Assembly: GCA_963764215.1 (NCBI GenBank)
Contig: CAVXRS010000007.1
Coordinates: 256,142 to 320,141, forward strand
Origin: JAFDWI01 sp963764215
GTDB taxonomy: Bacteria > Actinomycetota > Acidimicrobiia > Acidimicrobiales > Iamiaceae
Length of the DNA: 64,000 bases
Reading direction: 5' to 3'
Each line of letters begins with the position of its first letter. Positions within the stretch are counted from its first letter, which is position 1. Both the position numbers and the translations under genes were made by a program. Of the stretch, positions 17,905-27,143 are shown piece after piece. The notes under the pieces are model-generated. The model saw only the letters and a program-made list of their open reading frames with translations, made no database searches and was not told where the DNA came from.

Positions 17905-18017
17905 ACCGCAAAGTCTACCGCCGCCCCGGTGCTACCGTGCGGGAGTCATCAGCGTCACCGGGGGTACCATGAGCACGAACAGGGCCAGGCGCGCCGGATG
18001 GTTCGGCTCTGCGGCCA

Positions 18018-18809
18018 GTGACGGTTGAGCCGCCAGGTGAACACGGGCGACCGGTGAGTGGCCACCCCGTTTCCATTGCAGTCACCGGGAGCGTGGCAAC
18101 CCTCACGCTCGACTCGGCCGAGAATCGGAACGCCCTGTCGGCCGCGTTGGTCGACGGCGTGCGCGCCGGTCTGGACCGGTCGGCAGCAGACACCTCGGTC
18201 AGATCGGTCGTGCTCACCCACACCGGCGGCACGTTCTGTGCCGGCGCGGACCTCGCCGAGGCGGCCACCGAGGGCGGTCCGGCGAAAGGCACCGAACGAC
18301 TGGTCGGGCTGCTCCGGGCGATCATCACGCATCCCCAACCCGTCGTCGCCGTGGTCGACGGCCACGTCCGTGCAGGCGGACTGGGCCTGCTCGGTGCCTG
18401 CGACATCGTGCTCGCCGGTTCGTCGTGCACGTTCGCCCTGACCGAAGCACGACTCGGCCTCGCCCCGGCGATCATCTCCCTCACCCTCGACGCGAAGGTC
18501 GAACCACGCGCCTGGGCGCGCTACGCGCTGAGCGGGGAGACCTTCGGCGCCGATGAAGCGGCGCGCATCGGCCTGGTCACCTCCGCCGTCGACGACCTTT
18601 CGACAGCCCGGGACGAATGCACCGCGGCGTTCGCCGTCGCCTCACCCCAGGGCCTCAGCGCCACCAAAGCCCTGCTCACCGCCGACCTGCTCGCCCGGTT
18701 CGACGCGCACGAGCGCGAGCTGCAGGCCCGCTCGGCTGCGCTGTTCGCCTCGGAGGAAGCCCAGGAGGGCATCGCCGCATTCCGCGAACGTCGCGCGCCG
18801 CGCTGGTGA
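18018..18809 (+). CDS. Enoyl-CoA hydratase/isomerase family protein
   Basis: A crotonase-fold protein of up to 263 residues. GTFCAGADLAEAA forms the first oxyanion strand, VVAVVDGHVRAGGLGLLGACDIVLA the second, and TEARLGLAPAII carries the usual catalytic Glu position. It hydrates or isomerises acyl-CoA in beta-oxidation. The start is uncertain: GTG 18018 has no clear ribosome site, while GTG 18054 (VSGHPVSIAVTG) gives the usual crotonase N-terminus and may be correct. It stands next to the secreted hydrolase and an acyl-CoA dehydrogenase, which fits fatty-acyl catabolism. Confidence 0.87.
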   Translation: MTVEPPGEHGRPVSGHPVSIAVTGSVATLTLDSAENRNALSAALVDGVRAGLDRSAADTSVRSVVLTHTGGTFCAGADLAEAATEGGPAKGTERLVGLLRAIITHPQPVVAVVDGHVRAGGLGLLGACDIVLAGSSCTFALTEARLGLAPAIISLTLDAKVEPRAWARYALSGETFGADEAARIGLVTSAVDDLSTARDECTAAFAVASPQGLSATKALLTADLLARFDAHERELQARSAALFASEEAQEGIAAFRERRAPRW

Positions 18810-18913
18810 GCGGCGCACCCGGTTCACCCACCGGCCGTCCGGTGGCGCAGTACGCTCCGGGCGTCCAGAGATCGAACGCCGGAACGGCAACGACCATTGC
18901 GCCGAGGGGAGCC

Positions 18914-20455
18914 ATGACCAGGACGAGGACCACAACAGCCGTGGTGGCGGTGCTGGCTGCATGCGTGCTGGCAGTGAGCGCCTGCTCGTCGAGCAGTACG
19001 ACGGCGTCGCCGAAATCCACCGCCCACTCCGGCACCACTTCGGCGACGGTGCCGCGTCCCGCCGGCCCGGCCGCGCAGGTCACCGAGCTGAGCGGCGGCA
19101 AGGGAATCCTGCTGGTGTCACCCAGGCCCGGACCCGACCTGGCGAAGGCCGGCTACGCGGAGGACGAGTACGCCGTGGCGGGGACGGCCACGGCCTATGC
19201 CCAGACCGACGGGCAGAAGCAGTTCCCCGAGAACGGCAGGATTGCTCTGAAGCCGACCACCAAGGCGAGCTACAAGACCCGGATCGTGGTGCGCCGCCCG
19301 AAAGACCCGAAGCAGTTCAACGGGACGGTGGTGGTGGAGTGGAACAACGTGTCGGGCGGCCTCGACGTCGCCCCCGACTGGACCTACACGGCCGATGAGA
19401 TCGTGCGTTCAGGGTCGGCGTGGGTGGGTGTGTCGACGCAGATGATCGGGATCGAGGGCGGACCGGTCGCGGTGTCGACCCCGGCGAGCGGGCTCGGCGG
19501 CGCAGGCAAGGGGATCAAGCACCAGGACCCGGCGCGCTACGGCAGCCTGCACCACCCGGGAGACGCGTACGCCTATGACATCTACACCCAGGTCGCCCGG
19601 GCGCTGCGGGCCAACGACGGCACGGTCCGACCGTTGGGCGATCTGAAACCGAAGCATCTGTTGGCGATGGGTGAGTCCCAGTCGGCCATCGCGCTCACCA
19701 CCTACTACGACGGGGTGCAGCCGCTCACCCACGAATTCGACGGGTTTCTCGTCCACAGCCGCAGCGGGTCCGCGCTGCCGCTGGGTCAGCCGGGCAGGCC
19801 CACCGACATCACCGGCGCGGTGACCAACACGCACCCGGTGCGGTTCAGGACCGACCTCGCGGCGCCGGTGGTCTGCGTGCAGACCGAATCCGACGTGCTC
19901 GGGATCCTCCAGTACATCAATGCCCAGCAGCCCGACAATCCGCATCTGCGGCTCTGGGAGGTCGCCGGGACCGCGCACGTGGACACCTACCAGCTCGGCC
20001 CGGTCGCCGACCTGTTCAAGTGCCCCAAGCCGGTCAACGCCGGGCCGGACCACTTCATCGTCGCCGATGCCCTGGCCAAGCTCGAGACGTGGGTGGTCGA
20101 CGGCCACGCCCCGCCCCACGCGGCCCGCCTGAAGGTGAAGCCGGATCATTCCGATTACGTGCGGGATGCCAACGGCATCGCCGAAGGTGGGGTTCGCACG
20201 CCCGAGGTCGACGTGCCGGTCGACGTGCTCACCGGCATGCCCACCACCTCGCCGGATTCTTCGTTGGCGTGCTACCTCACCGGATCCACGACGCCGATCC
20301 CGCCGGACCAGCTCGCCCAGATGTATCCATCACGCGATGCCTATCTCGGCGCGTACGAAAAGGCCACCGGCAAGGCGATCGCTGCCGGCTTCGTGCTCGC
20401 CGCGGATCGCTCGGAGATGACCAAGGATGCACAACCGGATCGGATCCCCGGCTGA
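18914..20455 (+). CDS. Secreted lipoprotein, alpha/beta-hydrolase domain (PF20091-like)
   Basis: A 513-residue protein. An N-terminal lipoprotein signal ends at Cys 24 (VLAVSAC), followed by a Ser/Thr-rich linker to about residue 50. The catalytic part has VVVEWNNVSGGLDVAPDW, the nucleophile elbow MGESQSA near residue 254 and the late segment WEVAGTAHVDTYQL with the likely catalytic His. These are the marks of the large alpha/beta-hydrolase-domain family seen in actinobacteria, whose substrates are mostly unknown. ATG 18914 is supported by GAGGGGA three bases upstream. It acts outside the membrane. Confidence 0.82.
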   Translation: MTRTRTTTAVVAVLAACVLAVSACSSSSTTASPKSTAHSGTTSATVPRPAGPAAQVTELSGGKGILLVSPRPGPDLAKAGYAEDEYAVAGTATAYAQTDGQKQFPENGRIALKPTTKASYKTRIVVRRPKDPKQFNGTVVVEWNNVSGGLDVAPDWTYTADEIVRSGSAWVGVSTQMIGIEGGPVAVSTPASGLGGAGKGIKHQDPARYGSLHHPGDAYAYDIYTQVARALRANDGTVRPLGDLKPKHLLAMGESQSAIALTTYYDGVQPLTHEFDGFLVHSRSGSALPLGQPGRPTDITGAVTNTHPVRFRTDLAAPVVCVQTESDVLGILQYINAQQPDNPHLRLWEVAGTAHVDTYQLGPVADLFKCPKPVNAGPDHFIVADALAKLETWVVDGHAPPHAARLKVKPDHSDYVRDANGIAEGGVRTPEVDVPVDVLTGMPTTSPDSSLACYLTGSTTPIPPDQLAQMYPSRDAYLGAYEKATGKAIAAGFVLAADRSEMTKDAQPDRIPG

Positions 20456-20515
20456 GCGAATCGCGCCACTTCGATGTGCCCACCGAATTCGCCGACGACT
20501 ATCCTCGGTACCACC

Positions 20516-20529
20516 TGACCGTAGGGTCA
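20516..20529. promoter_or_regulatory. Short inverted repeat upstream of an acyl-CoA dehydrogenase
   Basis: TGACC-GTAG-GGTCA is an inverted repeat with 5-bp arms, 78 bp before the acyl-CoA dehydrogenase start in a 152-bp intergenic gap. It could be an operator half-pair for a regulator of acyl-CoA metabolism. It is short enough to arise by chance. Confidence 0.25.
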
Positions 20530-20607
20530 AGACCGACCCGGTGCGCGGGATCGCCCGTCCGCTGCACCGTGGTGGGAACCCGTTTGCAACATGTACAGGG
20601 GATGGAA

Positions 20608-21945
20608 ATGACCGATATCGCCGACCGCGGGACCGCGGATGAGGCCATCACCGAATTGCGGGACTGGTTGCGGGACAACTGGGATCCGGACCTCACGGTG
20701 GGTGAGTGGTGGGAACGACTGGGCAATGCCGGGTGGTCGGCGCCGACCCTGCCGGTCGGGAGCTACGGCCGTGGGGTCGAACGGGCCGTAGCCGTGGAGA
20801 TCGCCAAGGAGATCTCCGCCCACGGTGCGCTGGGTGCTCCCGGTGGGCTGGGGCTGCTGCTCGCCGCTCCGACGATCGCAGATGAGGGAACGCCCGAACA
20901 GGTCGAGACCTACGTCGGCGACATCGTCACCGGTCGCAAAGGCTGGTGCCAGCTGTTCTCCGAACCGAGCGCCGGCTCCGACCTCGCCGGGCTGGCCACC
21001 AAGGCGGTACGCGACGGCGACGAATGGGTCATCAACGGCCAGAAGGTCTGGACGTCGCTCGGTCAGTACGCTGACCTGGGGATGCTGCTGGCCCGGACCG
21101 ATCCCGACCAGCCCAAGCACCGCGGCATCACCTACTTTGCGATCGAGATGCTCCAGCCGGGCATCGAGGTGCGGCCGCTGCACGAGATGACGGGGAACGC
21201 CATGTTCAACGAGGTGTTCATGACCGACGCCCGGGTCGCCGACGCCGCGATCATCGGTGGGCTCAACAACGGTTGGCGTGTGGCGAACACCACCCTCGGC
21301 CACGAACGCGCCGGGCTGGGCGCCGGTGGTGGCAGCGCGGGCGGTGGGCTGTCCGGGGCCCGTCCGGGAACGATCGCCGGGGATCTCGAGAAGCGGGCCG
21401 GTGATTTCGTCCGCGCCCCCAAGAAGGCCAAGGCCAAGGGCGAAGGCGCCGACGATTCGAAACGGCGTGGTGGCTCCTCGGACCTGCTCGCCGGCATCGC
21501 CCGGGGCAACGGCAAGATCGACGATCCGGTGATCCGCCAGGACCTCGCTCGTCTCCACACCTATGGCGAGATCGGCCGCTACGGTGCCGAGCGCGCCAAG
21601 GCGTTGCGCGCCCAGGGAAAGTCGATTCCCGGGATGGGGAACATCGCCAAGCTCTCGATGAGCAACATCATGCGGTTGCAGCGCGATCTGGGGCTGGCGA
21701 TCGTCGGGGCCCAGGGCATGTTGCACGCGTACGATCCGAAGGATCAACAGGCGATCGACGATGCGACCGGCAACCCGTTCCTCGCCGGGGTGACCGGCAT
21801 CGCGCTCTACGCCCAGGCGCCGCCCATCTACGGCGGCACCGACCAGATCCAGCGCAACATCCTCTCCGAGCGGGTGCTCGGGCTGCCCCGCGAGCAGGGT
21901 CCGGCCAAGGACACCCCCTACTCGGAGCTCCCCAAGAACGGTTGA
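20608..21945 (+). CDS. Acyl-CoA dehydrogenase (copy 1)
   Basis: A 445-residue flavoprotein. WCQLFSEPSAGSDLAGLATKA and WVINGQKVWTS form the FAD and substrate-binding middle domain, and IYGGTDQIQRNILSERVLGLPRE is the C-terminal helical domain. It alpha,beta-dehydrogenates acyl-CoA and passes electrons to ETF. Between the middle and C-terminal domains sits an unusual insertion of about 70 residues (around 233-305) that is Gly/Ala-rich, then Lys-rich (RAPKKAKAKGEGADDSKRRG). This insertion is absent from the relative at 24047. ATG 20608 has AGGGG seven bases upstream; ATG 20602 is an alternative. The catalytic Glu cannot be placed with certainty. Confidence 0.88.
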   Translation: MTDIADRGTADEAITELRDWLRDNWDPDLTVGEWWERLGNAGWSAPTLPVGSYGRGVERAVAVEIAKEISAHGALGAPGGLGLLLAAPTIADEGTPEQVETYVGDIVTGRKGWCQLFSEPSAGSDLAGLATKAVRDGDEWVINGQKVWTSLGQYADLGMLLARTDPDQPKHRGITYFAIEMLQPGIEVRPLHEMTGNAMFNEVFMTDARVADAAIIGGLNNGWRVANTTLGHERAGLGAGGGSAGGGLSGARPGTIAGDLEKRAGDFVRAPKKAKAKGEGADDSKRRGGSSDLLAGIARGNGKIDDPVIRQDLARLHTYGEIGRYGAERAKALRAQGKSIPGMGNIAKLSMSNIMRLQRDLGLAIVGAQGMLHAYDPKDQQAIDDATGNPFLAGVTGIALYAQAPPIYGGTDQIQRNILSERVLGLPREQGPAKDTPYSELPKNG

Positions 21946-21966
21946 TGCGGCGGCCCGACCGGTGGG

Positions 21967-22897
21967 TCACATCGCACCGAGGGCCTGCCGGGGGGCGATG
22001 ACGATGCGCGTCCCGGGTCCGATCCAGGAGAGCACCGCCAGCAGGTCACCTCGTGGCAGGCTGACGCACCCCGCGGTGGGGTGGCCCAGCGAGACGTGCA
22101 GGAAGATCCCGGAGCCCCGGGCATTGCCGCTCGGCGGGACGTTGTAGTCGATCAGGGCCGCGTACTCGGTACGCGACCGGTTGATCGATGAGGTGCTCGT
22201 TCGCGTAGGGGTACGGGCCGGGGCCGGTCCAGGTCTGGTGGGTGTTGTAGTGGGGACTTGCCGGGCCCTCGTCCCAGTAGTCGCTGGAGGTCAGGCGGAA
22301 CCATCCGAGGGGATAGCCGGGGTTCGGGTGGGTGCCGAACCCGATTCCGAAGGTGAAGTTCCCTGCCGGTGTGGTCAGGTCGCCCTCGGCCTTCTGGTTC
22401 GAGATGCCCCGGGCGCCGACGTCGGCGGTGAAGGGTCCGAGCGCGCTGTCCCACCCGGTCGCGGTCCGCTGCCACGCGATCAGCGTTGCCGTGGTGGCGG
22501 CCCAGCTCGGGGACACCACGGTGATGACCCGTGTGGCTCCGTGGCTGTCCACTTCGTCGATGGCACGTCGGCGCGGGGCCGTGGTCGGCGCCGGGGGCGG
22601 AACGGTGATCGGTGGGGGAGCCGTCGTGTCCGGTGCCGGCGGGCGGGTCGTCGGTGGCGCCGGGGACGAACTCGGAGCGACGGTGCTCGTCGTGGTGGTG
22701 CTCGTCGTGGTCGTGGTCGTGGTCGTGCTCGTGCTCGTCGTGGAGGCGACCGTGGTGGCACTCGTCGTCGTGATCGTCGCCGCGTCGATCTTGTCCGACC
22801 CGTTGGTCGACCGTCCGCAGCCGGCGATGCACAGGACTCCCAACACGATGGCGGCAGTCCGTGCGCTGAGGCGGCGTGGCCTCGTCCGAGGAGGCAC
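21967..22897 (-). CDS. L,D-transpeptidase (YkuD) lipoprotein, frameshifted
   Basis: Starts at GTG (PPRTRPRRLSART) with a lipoprotein signal ending VLCIAGC. A linker at about 45-110 is almost pure Thr/Ser and then Pro (repeated TTTT), which should span the cell wall. The catalytic domain has TVVSPSWAATTATLIAWQR, GNFTFGIGFGTHPNPG and, after a +1 slip near 22165, EYAALIDYNVPP and GIFLHVSLGHPTAGCVSLP, where His and Cys are catalytic. The family makes 3-3 peptidoglycan cross-links or attaches proteins. The total is 3n+1 bases, so one extra base is likely. It is convergent with the acyl-CoA dehydrogenase. Confidence 0.82.
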
Positions 22898-22965
22898 GAC
22901 CGCACCGTATCGGCTCCACGGCCTGGGTTCTTCGGAGTTCCTGTCGGGCGGCCCCGGCAGGCGGG

Positions 22966-23802
22966 TCAGATGAACGCGTACTGCTCGGCGTCGTGGTGGA
23001 CGATGAACCCGAGTCGCAGGTACAGGGCATTCGACGTCGGGTTCTCGACATCCGCGTACAGCATGACGTGGTGCGCGCCCTGCGTGAGCGCGTCGCGCAC
23101 GGCCGCGGCGGTCGCGGCCGCGGCGAAACCACGTCCACGCCGGTCCGGCGGCGTGTAGACCGGCCCGATCCGGGCCAGATCGCCCATGTGATTCGCTGCT
23201 GCGAAGGACACGGGTGTGTCACCGACGCACCAGCACCAGACTCCGCCCCGCTCGATCTGCGTGGTCGCGACCTCGCTCCAGTCGAGGGCCGGATCCCGGG
23301 GCACGGCCTCGTCGTGGAAACGCTGCCACCATGCGGCCAGCAGGGGCGCTTCGCCGGGTCGGACCAGGCGGGCGAAACCGTCGAGGCTGCCCGGTTCGAG
23401 CAGTTCATCGAGCACGAAGGCCCGTTGGCGGCGATCCAGCCGGCTCTGTACGTGGTGGATCGTGGCCCACCGGTCCACGAACTCCCGGACCGCATCCGCG
23501 GCGCCCGCGACACCGGGCAGCTCGATGCCCGCCGCGGTCAGCACATCGGCGATGTCGGCCGCCGCGCCGGCCGGCAGTGCCGACAGAAACAGGTTCCACG
23601 GAGGGGTGAGCATCGCCGCGCCGAGCGGGTCGCCGCCGTCGGAGACCAGTGCCCACCGTGCCGGGCCGGCCACCGTCGGGTCGGTTGGGTCGTAATTCGC
23701 GGTCACGGTGGCGATCACGTTCGTGCTGATCGGATCGCGCGCCACCAACGGTGCGGCGCGTTCGAGGAACTCGCGGGCGTCGTCGACCACTTCAACCGTC
23801 AT
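22966..23802 (-). CDS. GNAT-family N-acetyltransferase
   Basis: A 278-residue protein. The C-terminal GNAT domain has IGPVYTPPDRRGRGFAAAAT, the acetyl-CoA pyrophosphate loop (RRGRGFA), and HVMLYADVENPTSNALYLRLGF, the last strand and helix. The N-terminal 150 residues (DAREFLERAAPLVARDPIST) form a domain seen in actinobacterial two-part GNAT proteins. Substrate unknown. I chose the ATG at 23802 (MTVEVVDD) over a longer open frame because GAGGAT precedes it. Confidence 0.83.
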   Translation of the reverse strand: MTVEVVDDAREFLERAAPLVARDPISTNVIATVTANYDPTDPTVAGPARWALVSDGGDPLGAAMLTPPWNLFLSALPAGAAADIADVLTAAGIELPGVAGAADAVREFVDRWATIHHVQSRLDRRQRAFVLDELLEPGSLDGFARLVRPGEAPLLAAWWQRFHDEAVPRDPALDWSEVATTQIERGGVWCWCVGDTPVSFAAANHMGDLARIGPVYTPPDRRGRGFAAAATAAAVRDALTQGAHHVMLYADVENPTSNALYLRLGFIVHHDAEQYAFI

Positions 23803-23874
23803 CGGGAGATCCTCGCGCCCGACGTGCGTTTCGGCCGAGTGCATTTTCGGTGACCGATCAGTGCGCGATCAGCG

Positions 23875-24018
23875 GTGCTTGCCGAATGCAGCGCGCTGAA
23901 GTTGACCATGCCCATTTGGTGCCCCGACATTCGAGTGGGTGGCGGGGTGCTTGCCGAATGCAGCGCGCTCGAAGTTGACCATGCCTACTTGGTGCCCCGA
24001 CATTCGAGTGGGCGGGGG
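23875..24018. repeat. Two tandem 72-bp units with conserved stem-loop arms
   Basis: Two near-identical units begin at 23875 and 23947 (GTGCTTGCCGAATGCAGCGC). Each holds nested inverted arms: CGAATG (23883) pairs with CATTCG (23928), and inside it ACCA (23905) pairs with TGGT (23917). Differences between units fall in the inner loop and in a single-base insertion between the arms, leaving both stems intact. The units lie between the 5' end of the GNAT gene and the 3' end of an acyl-CoA dehydrogenase. No coding role is evident. Confidence 0.7.
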
Positions 24019-24046
24019 GCGGGGGCGGGGGCCGCGGGTTGTTGGA

Positions 24047-25249
24047 TCAGTTGCGGGGGACCTGGGAGAAGGGGACGTCCTTGTCGACGCGGGGTTCGCC
24101 GGGAAGGCCCAGCACCCGCTCACCCACGATGTTGCGCTGGATCTCCGAGGTGCCTCCCTCGATCGAGTTCGCGCGGGAGCGCAGGAACATCTTGCGGCTC
24201 GTACCCGGACCACCGACGAGTCCCAGCGACTCGGCGCGGCGCAGCGTGTAGTCGTAGTCGACCAGGCCCTGCATGCCGAGCAGGTCGATGCAGAACTCGT
24301 AGACGTCCTTGTTGACCTCGGCGAAGGCCAGCTTGGCGATCGACCCTTCGGGCCCGGGGTTCCCGGCCTTGCGGTTCGCCGAGGCCCGCAGGTTGGTGAG
24401 GCGGAGCGCTTCGACCGTGCACCACAGGTGCATCAGGCGATCGCGCTTGATCGGCGAACGGTCGACGTCGGGTTCGTCCTTCCAGATCCGCACCGCCTCG
24501 GCGATCGAACCGGAGCCCCGCAGCGGAGTGGAGGGGCCGCCGCCACCGATGGTGGTGCGCTCATTGGACAGGGTGGTCATCGCCACCCGCCAGCCTTCGC
24601 CGATGTCCCCGATCCGATCGGCATCGGGAACCCGCACGTCGGTCAGGTACACCTCGTTGAACTCCGCCTCGCCGGTGATCTGACGCAACGGTCGGACCTC
24701 CACACCCGGAGCGTGCATGTCGAGCGCGAAGTACGTCATGCCCTTGTGCTTGGGAACATCGGGGTCGGTCCGGGTGACGAGCATGCCCCGGTCGGCCATA
24801 TGCGCTCCGGTGTTCCAGACCTTCTGACCGTTGATGATCCATTCGTCGCCGTCGCGCACCGCGCGGGTGGCGAGTCCGGCGAGATCCGATCCGGCGCCGG
24901 GTTCGCTGAAGAGCTGACACCAGAAGTCCTCGGCGGTGAACGCCCGGCGCAGCAGGCGGGCGCGCAGGGCCTCGGAACCGTGGGTGGCGATCGTCGGTCC
25001 CGCCATGGTGAGACCGAAGAACTGGGCCATGTCCGACGCCGGGGCACCGGCCGCGTGAAGCTCGGTGTCGATCAGGCGTTGCAGACCGGCCGGAAGATCG
25101 AGACCGCCGGAACCGACCGGCAGGTGGACCCACGCCAGCCCGGCATCGAACTGGGCACCCCGGAACTCGTGGACCGGCACGGCCCTGGGATCGGTCTCTG
25201 CCAACAGGTCGCTGATCCGCTCACGGACCGTGGCCTCGTCGTTGCTCAT
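24047..25249 (-). CDS. Acyl-CoA dehydrogenase (copy 2)
   Basis: A 400-residue flavoprotein. It has FWCQLFSEPGAGSDLAGLATRA, WIINGQKVWNTGAHMADRGM, RTDPDVPKHKGMTYFALDM and the C-terminal IEGGTSEIQRNIVGERVLGLP. The spelling follows actinobacterial acyl-CoA dehydrogenases of the FadE type, which in mycobacteria include steroid-ring and side-chain enzymes; the true substrate is not readable. ATG 25249 has GAGGAG six bases upstream. It lacks the Lys-rich insertion of copy 1. It is divergent from murJ across 121 bp. Confidence 0.9.
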   Translation of the reverse strand: MSNDEATVRERISDLLAETDPRAVPVHEFRGAQFDAGLAWVHLPVGSGGLDLPAGLQRLIDTELHAAGAPASDMAQFFGLTMAGPTIATHGSEALRARLLRRAFTAEDFWCQLFSEPGAGSDLAGLATRAVRDGDEWIINGQKVWNTGAHMADRGMLVTRTDPDVPKHKGMTYFALDMHAPGVEVRPLRQITGEAEFNEVYLTDVRVPDADRIGDIGEGWRVAMTTLSNERTTIGGGGPSTPLRGSGSIAEAVRIWKDEPDVDRSPIKRDRLMHLWCTVEALRLTNLRASANRKAGNPGPEGSIAKLAFAEVNKDVYEFCIDLLGMQGLVDYDYTLRRAESLGLVGGPGTSRKMFLRSRANSIEGGTSEIQRNIVGERVLGLPGEPRVDKDVPFSQVPRN

Positions 25250-25370
25250 CGGTGCTCCTCTTCGGGTCTCGTCCCCGCGCACGCTAGTGCCCGCACGGGC
25301 CGGAAACCCTGCCCGGACGGCCCCGGGGAAACCCGGACCGTCACCGGTGCTCACGTAGCCTTGAGTCACC

Positions 25371-27143
25371 ATGTCGGGACCCGAGCAGCAGATCACGTCA
25401 CGACCGACTGCCGCGGTTTCCGATCGTGATCCTTCCACCGGGCCCTTCCCGCCGGAGTCGCCCGGTGGTGTCGAACCGGCGGACGACGAAACCGCCGTCC
25501 CTTTTGTCACCGATGTCGCCGCCGAACCGCGCCGGGCGTCGTTGGGGCGGGCCGCGACGCTGATCACGGTCGGCAATCTGATCTCGCGGATCTCCGGATT
25601 CGTCCGGGTCGTCGCGGTCGCCGGTGCGTTGGGCATCGCCTTTCTGGGGGATTCGTACCAACGAGCGAACGAAGTCTCCAACGTGCTCTTCGAGCTGCTC
25701 ATCGGTGGGTTGTTGTTCTCGATCCTGGTGCCCAGCTTCGTCGAGCACCTGACACGGGCGACCGCCGACGCCACGGGCCGTTCGGGTACGGAATCGGCAC
25801 GGCATCTCGGATCGGTCCTGGCGACCCGCGGCGCGGTGTTCGTCGGCGCCGTCGCGTTGGTGGGCATGGTCGGCGGTACGTGGATCATGCGCCTGCTGAC
25901 CCTGGGCACGCCCGAAGCGGTGCGCGCCGAGCAGATCCGTCTCGGCTCGTTTCTGCTGTGGTTCATCATGCCGCAGTTGATCTTCTACGCCGCGGGGGCC
26001 GTGGCCAGCGCACTCCTGCAAGCCGATCACCGGTTCCTGGCCACGTCGCTCGCGCCGCTGTTCAACAACGTCGTGGTCACGGCGACCATGGTGGTCTTCG
26101 CGCTCCAGTACCAACCGTCACGCGGCTTCGACCTGACGACCGGCGAGAAGGTGCTGCTCGGAGGTGGCACCTTGGCCGGCACGGTGGCCATGACCATCGT
26201 GCCCTTCGTCGCGCTCTGGAGCGCGGGACTGAGCATCCGACCCCGTTGGCATGCCCGGGGACTGGGGCTGCGCACGTTGGTCCGGCGTGGGGCGTGGGCC
26301 GCCGGTCACGTGGGACTGAACGAGGTGCTCATCGGGGTCACCATCATCCTGGCCGGACGGGTCGACGGTGGCGTCATCGCGTACCAGACCGCATTCATGT
26401 TCTTTCTGCTGCCCCATGCGCTCATCGGCTACCCGATCTTCACCGCGCTGTTCCCGCGCCTTTCGCGCAAGGCGGCGACCGACGACGTGGACGGTTTCGC
26501 CGCCGACCTGACCTTCGGCACCCGGTTGATCCTCATCCTGCTGCTCCCGGCCAGCGGGCTCCTCGCGGTGGTGGCGGCTCCCGGCTTGTCGATCGTGCGG
26601 ATCGGCCAGCTCGACTCGGCAGGAGTCCGTCTGGTGGCCTCGGTCCTGGCCGGGTTCCTGGCGGGACTGACCGCGTACAGCAGCTTCTTCCTGCTGACCC
26701 GGGCCAGCTACGCCCTGGGCGATGCGCGAAGCCCCACGTTGGTGAACCTCGGTGCGACGCTGCTCGCGATCGTGGCGATGGTCGCCTCGACGGGCTTCGT
26801 GCACGGCACGGCGCTCCTGGTCGGCTTCGGACTCATCCAGGCCGTCGCGCTCGCCGGGGGCAGCCTGTTGCTGTACCGGATCGTGCGGTCACGGATCGCC
26901 CGTGCGGTTCCGGTCGGCGGAGCGCTGTGGCGCGCCACGGTCGCGGCGGTCCCTGCGGTCGGGGTCGCCTTCGGCGTGGCAATCGCCATCGGGTGGCCCG
27001 ACCGGGCGCGCGCGGTGCTGGCGGGCGGCGCGGCAATTGTTGCAGGAGTGCTCGTTGATGTCATCCTGCTCAAGGTGTGTCGCACCCCTGAGCTCACCAT
27101 GGTGGGCAATCAGGTGACGAAGAAGCTCCGGCGGGCCCGATGA
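25371..27143 (+). CDS. murJ: Lipid II flippase MurJ (MviN family)
   Basis: A 590-residue MOP-superfamily protein with about 14 membrane segments after a 60-residue disordered N-terminus. LITVGNLISRISGFVRVVAVAG and DSYQRANEVSNVLFELLIGGLLFSILVP are typical MviN/MurJ opening motifs. It flips lipid-linked peptidoglycan precursor, or here perhaps another undecaprenyl-linked glycan, across the membrane. TAGCCT 12 bases before the ATG and the lack of a ribosome site suggest a leaderless or near-leaderless transcript. Its stop overlaps the next start (ATGA at 27140-27143), making it the first gene of a five-part envelope operon. Confidence 0.9.
   Translation: MSGPEQQITSRPTAAVSDRDPSTGPFPPESPGGVEPADDETAVPFVTDVAAEPRRASLGRAATLITVGNLISRISGFVRVVAVAGALGIAFLGDSYQRANEVSNVLFELLIGGLLFSILVPSFVEHLTRATADATGRSGTESARHLGSVLATRGAVFVGAVALVGMVGGTWIMRLLTLGTPEAVRAEQIRLGSFLLWFIMPQLIFYAAGAVASALLQADHRFLATSLAPLFNNVVVTATMVVFALQYQPSRGFDLTTGEKVLLGGGTLAGTVAMTIVPFVALWSAGLSIRPRWHARGLGLRTLVRRGAWAAGHVGLNEVLIGVTIILAGRVDGGVIAYQTAFMFFLLPHALIGYPIFTALFPRLSRKAATDDVDGFAADLTFGTRLILILLLPASGLLAVVAAPGLSIVRIGQLDSAGVRLVASVLAGFLAGLTAYSSFFLLTRASYALGDARSPTLVNLGATLLAIVAMVASTGFVHGTALLVGFGLIQAVALAGGSLLLYRIVRSRIARAVPVGGALWRATVAAVPAVGVAFGVAIAIGWPDRARAVLAGGAAIVAGVLVDVILLKVCRTPELTMVGNQVTKKLRRAR

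Noticed and set aside
23875..24018. CRISPR array
   Set aside because: There are only two units, directly joined with no spacers, and no cas genes are nearby.
25371..27143. O-antigen flippase Wzx instead of MurJ
   Set aside because: The opening motifs (SRISGFVRVV, FELLIGGLLFS) are MviN/MurJ-type. The substrate in this operon is still uncertain.
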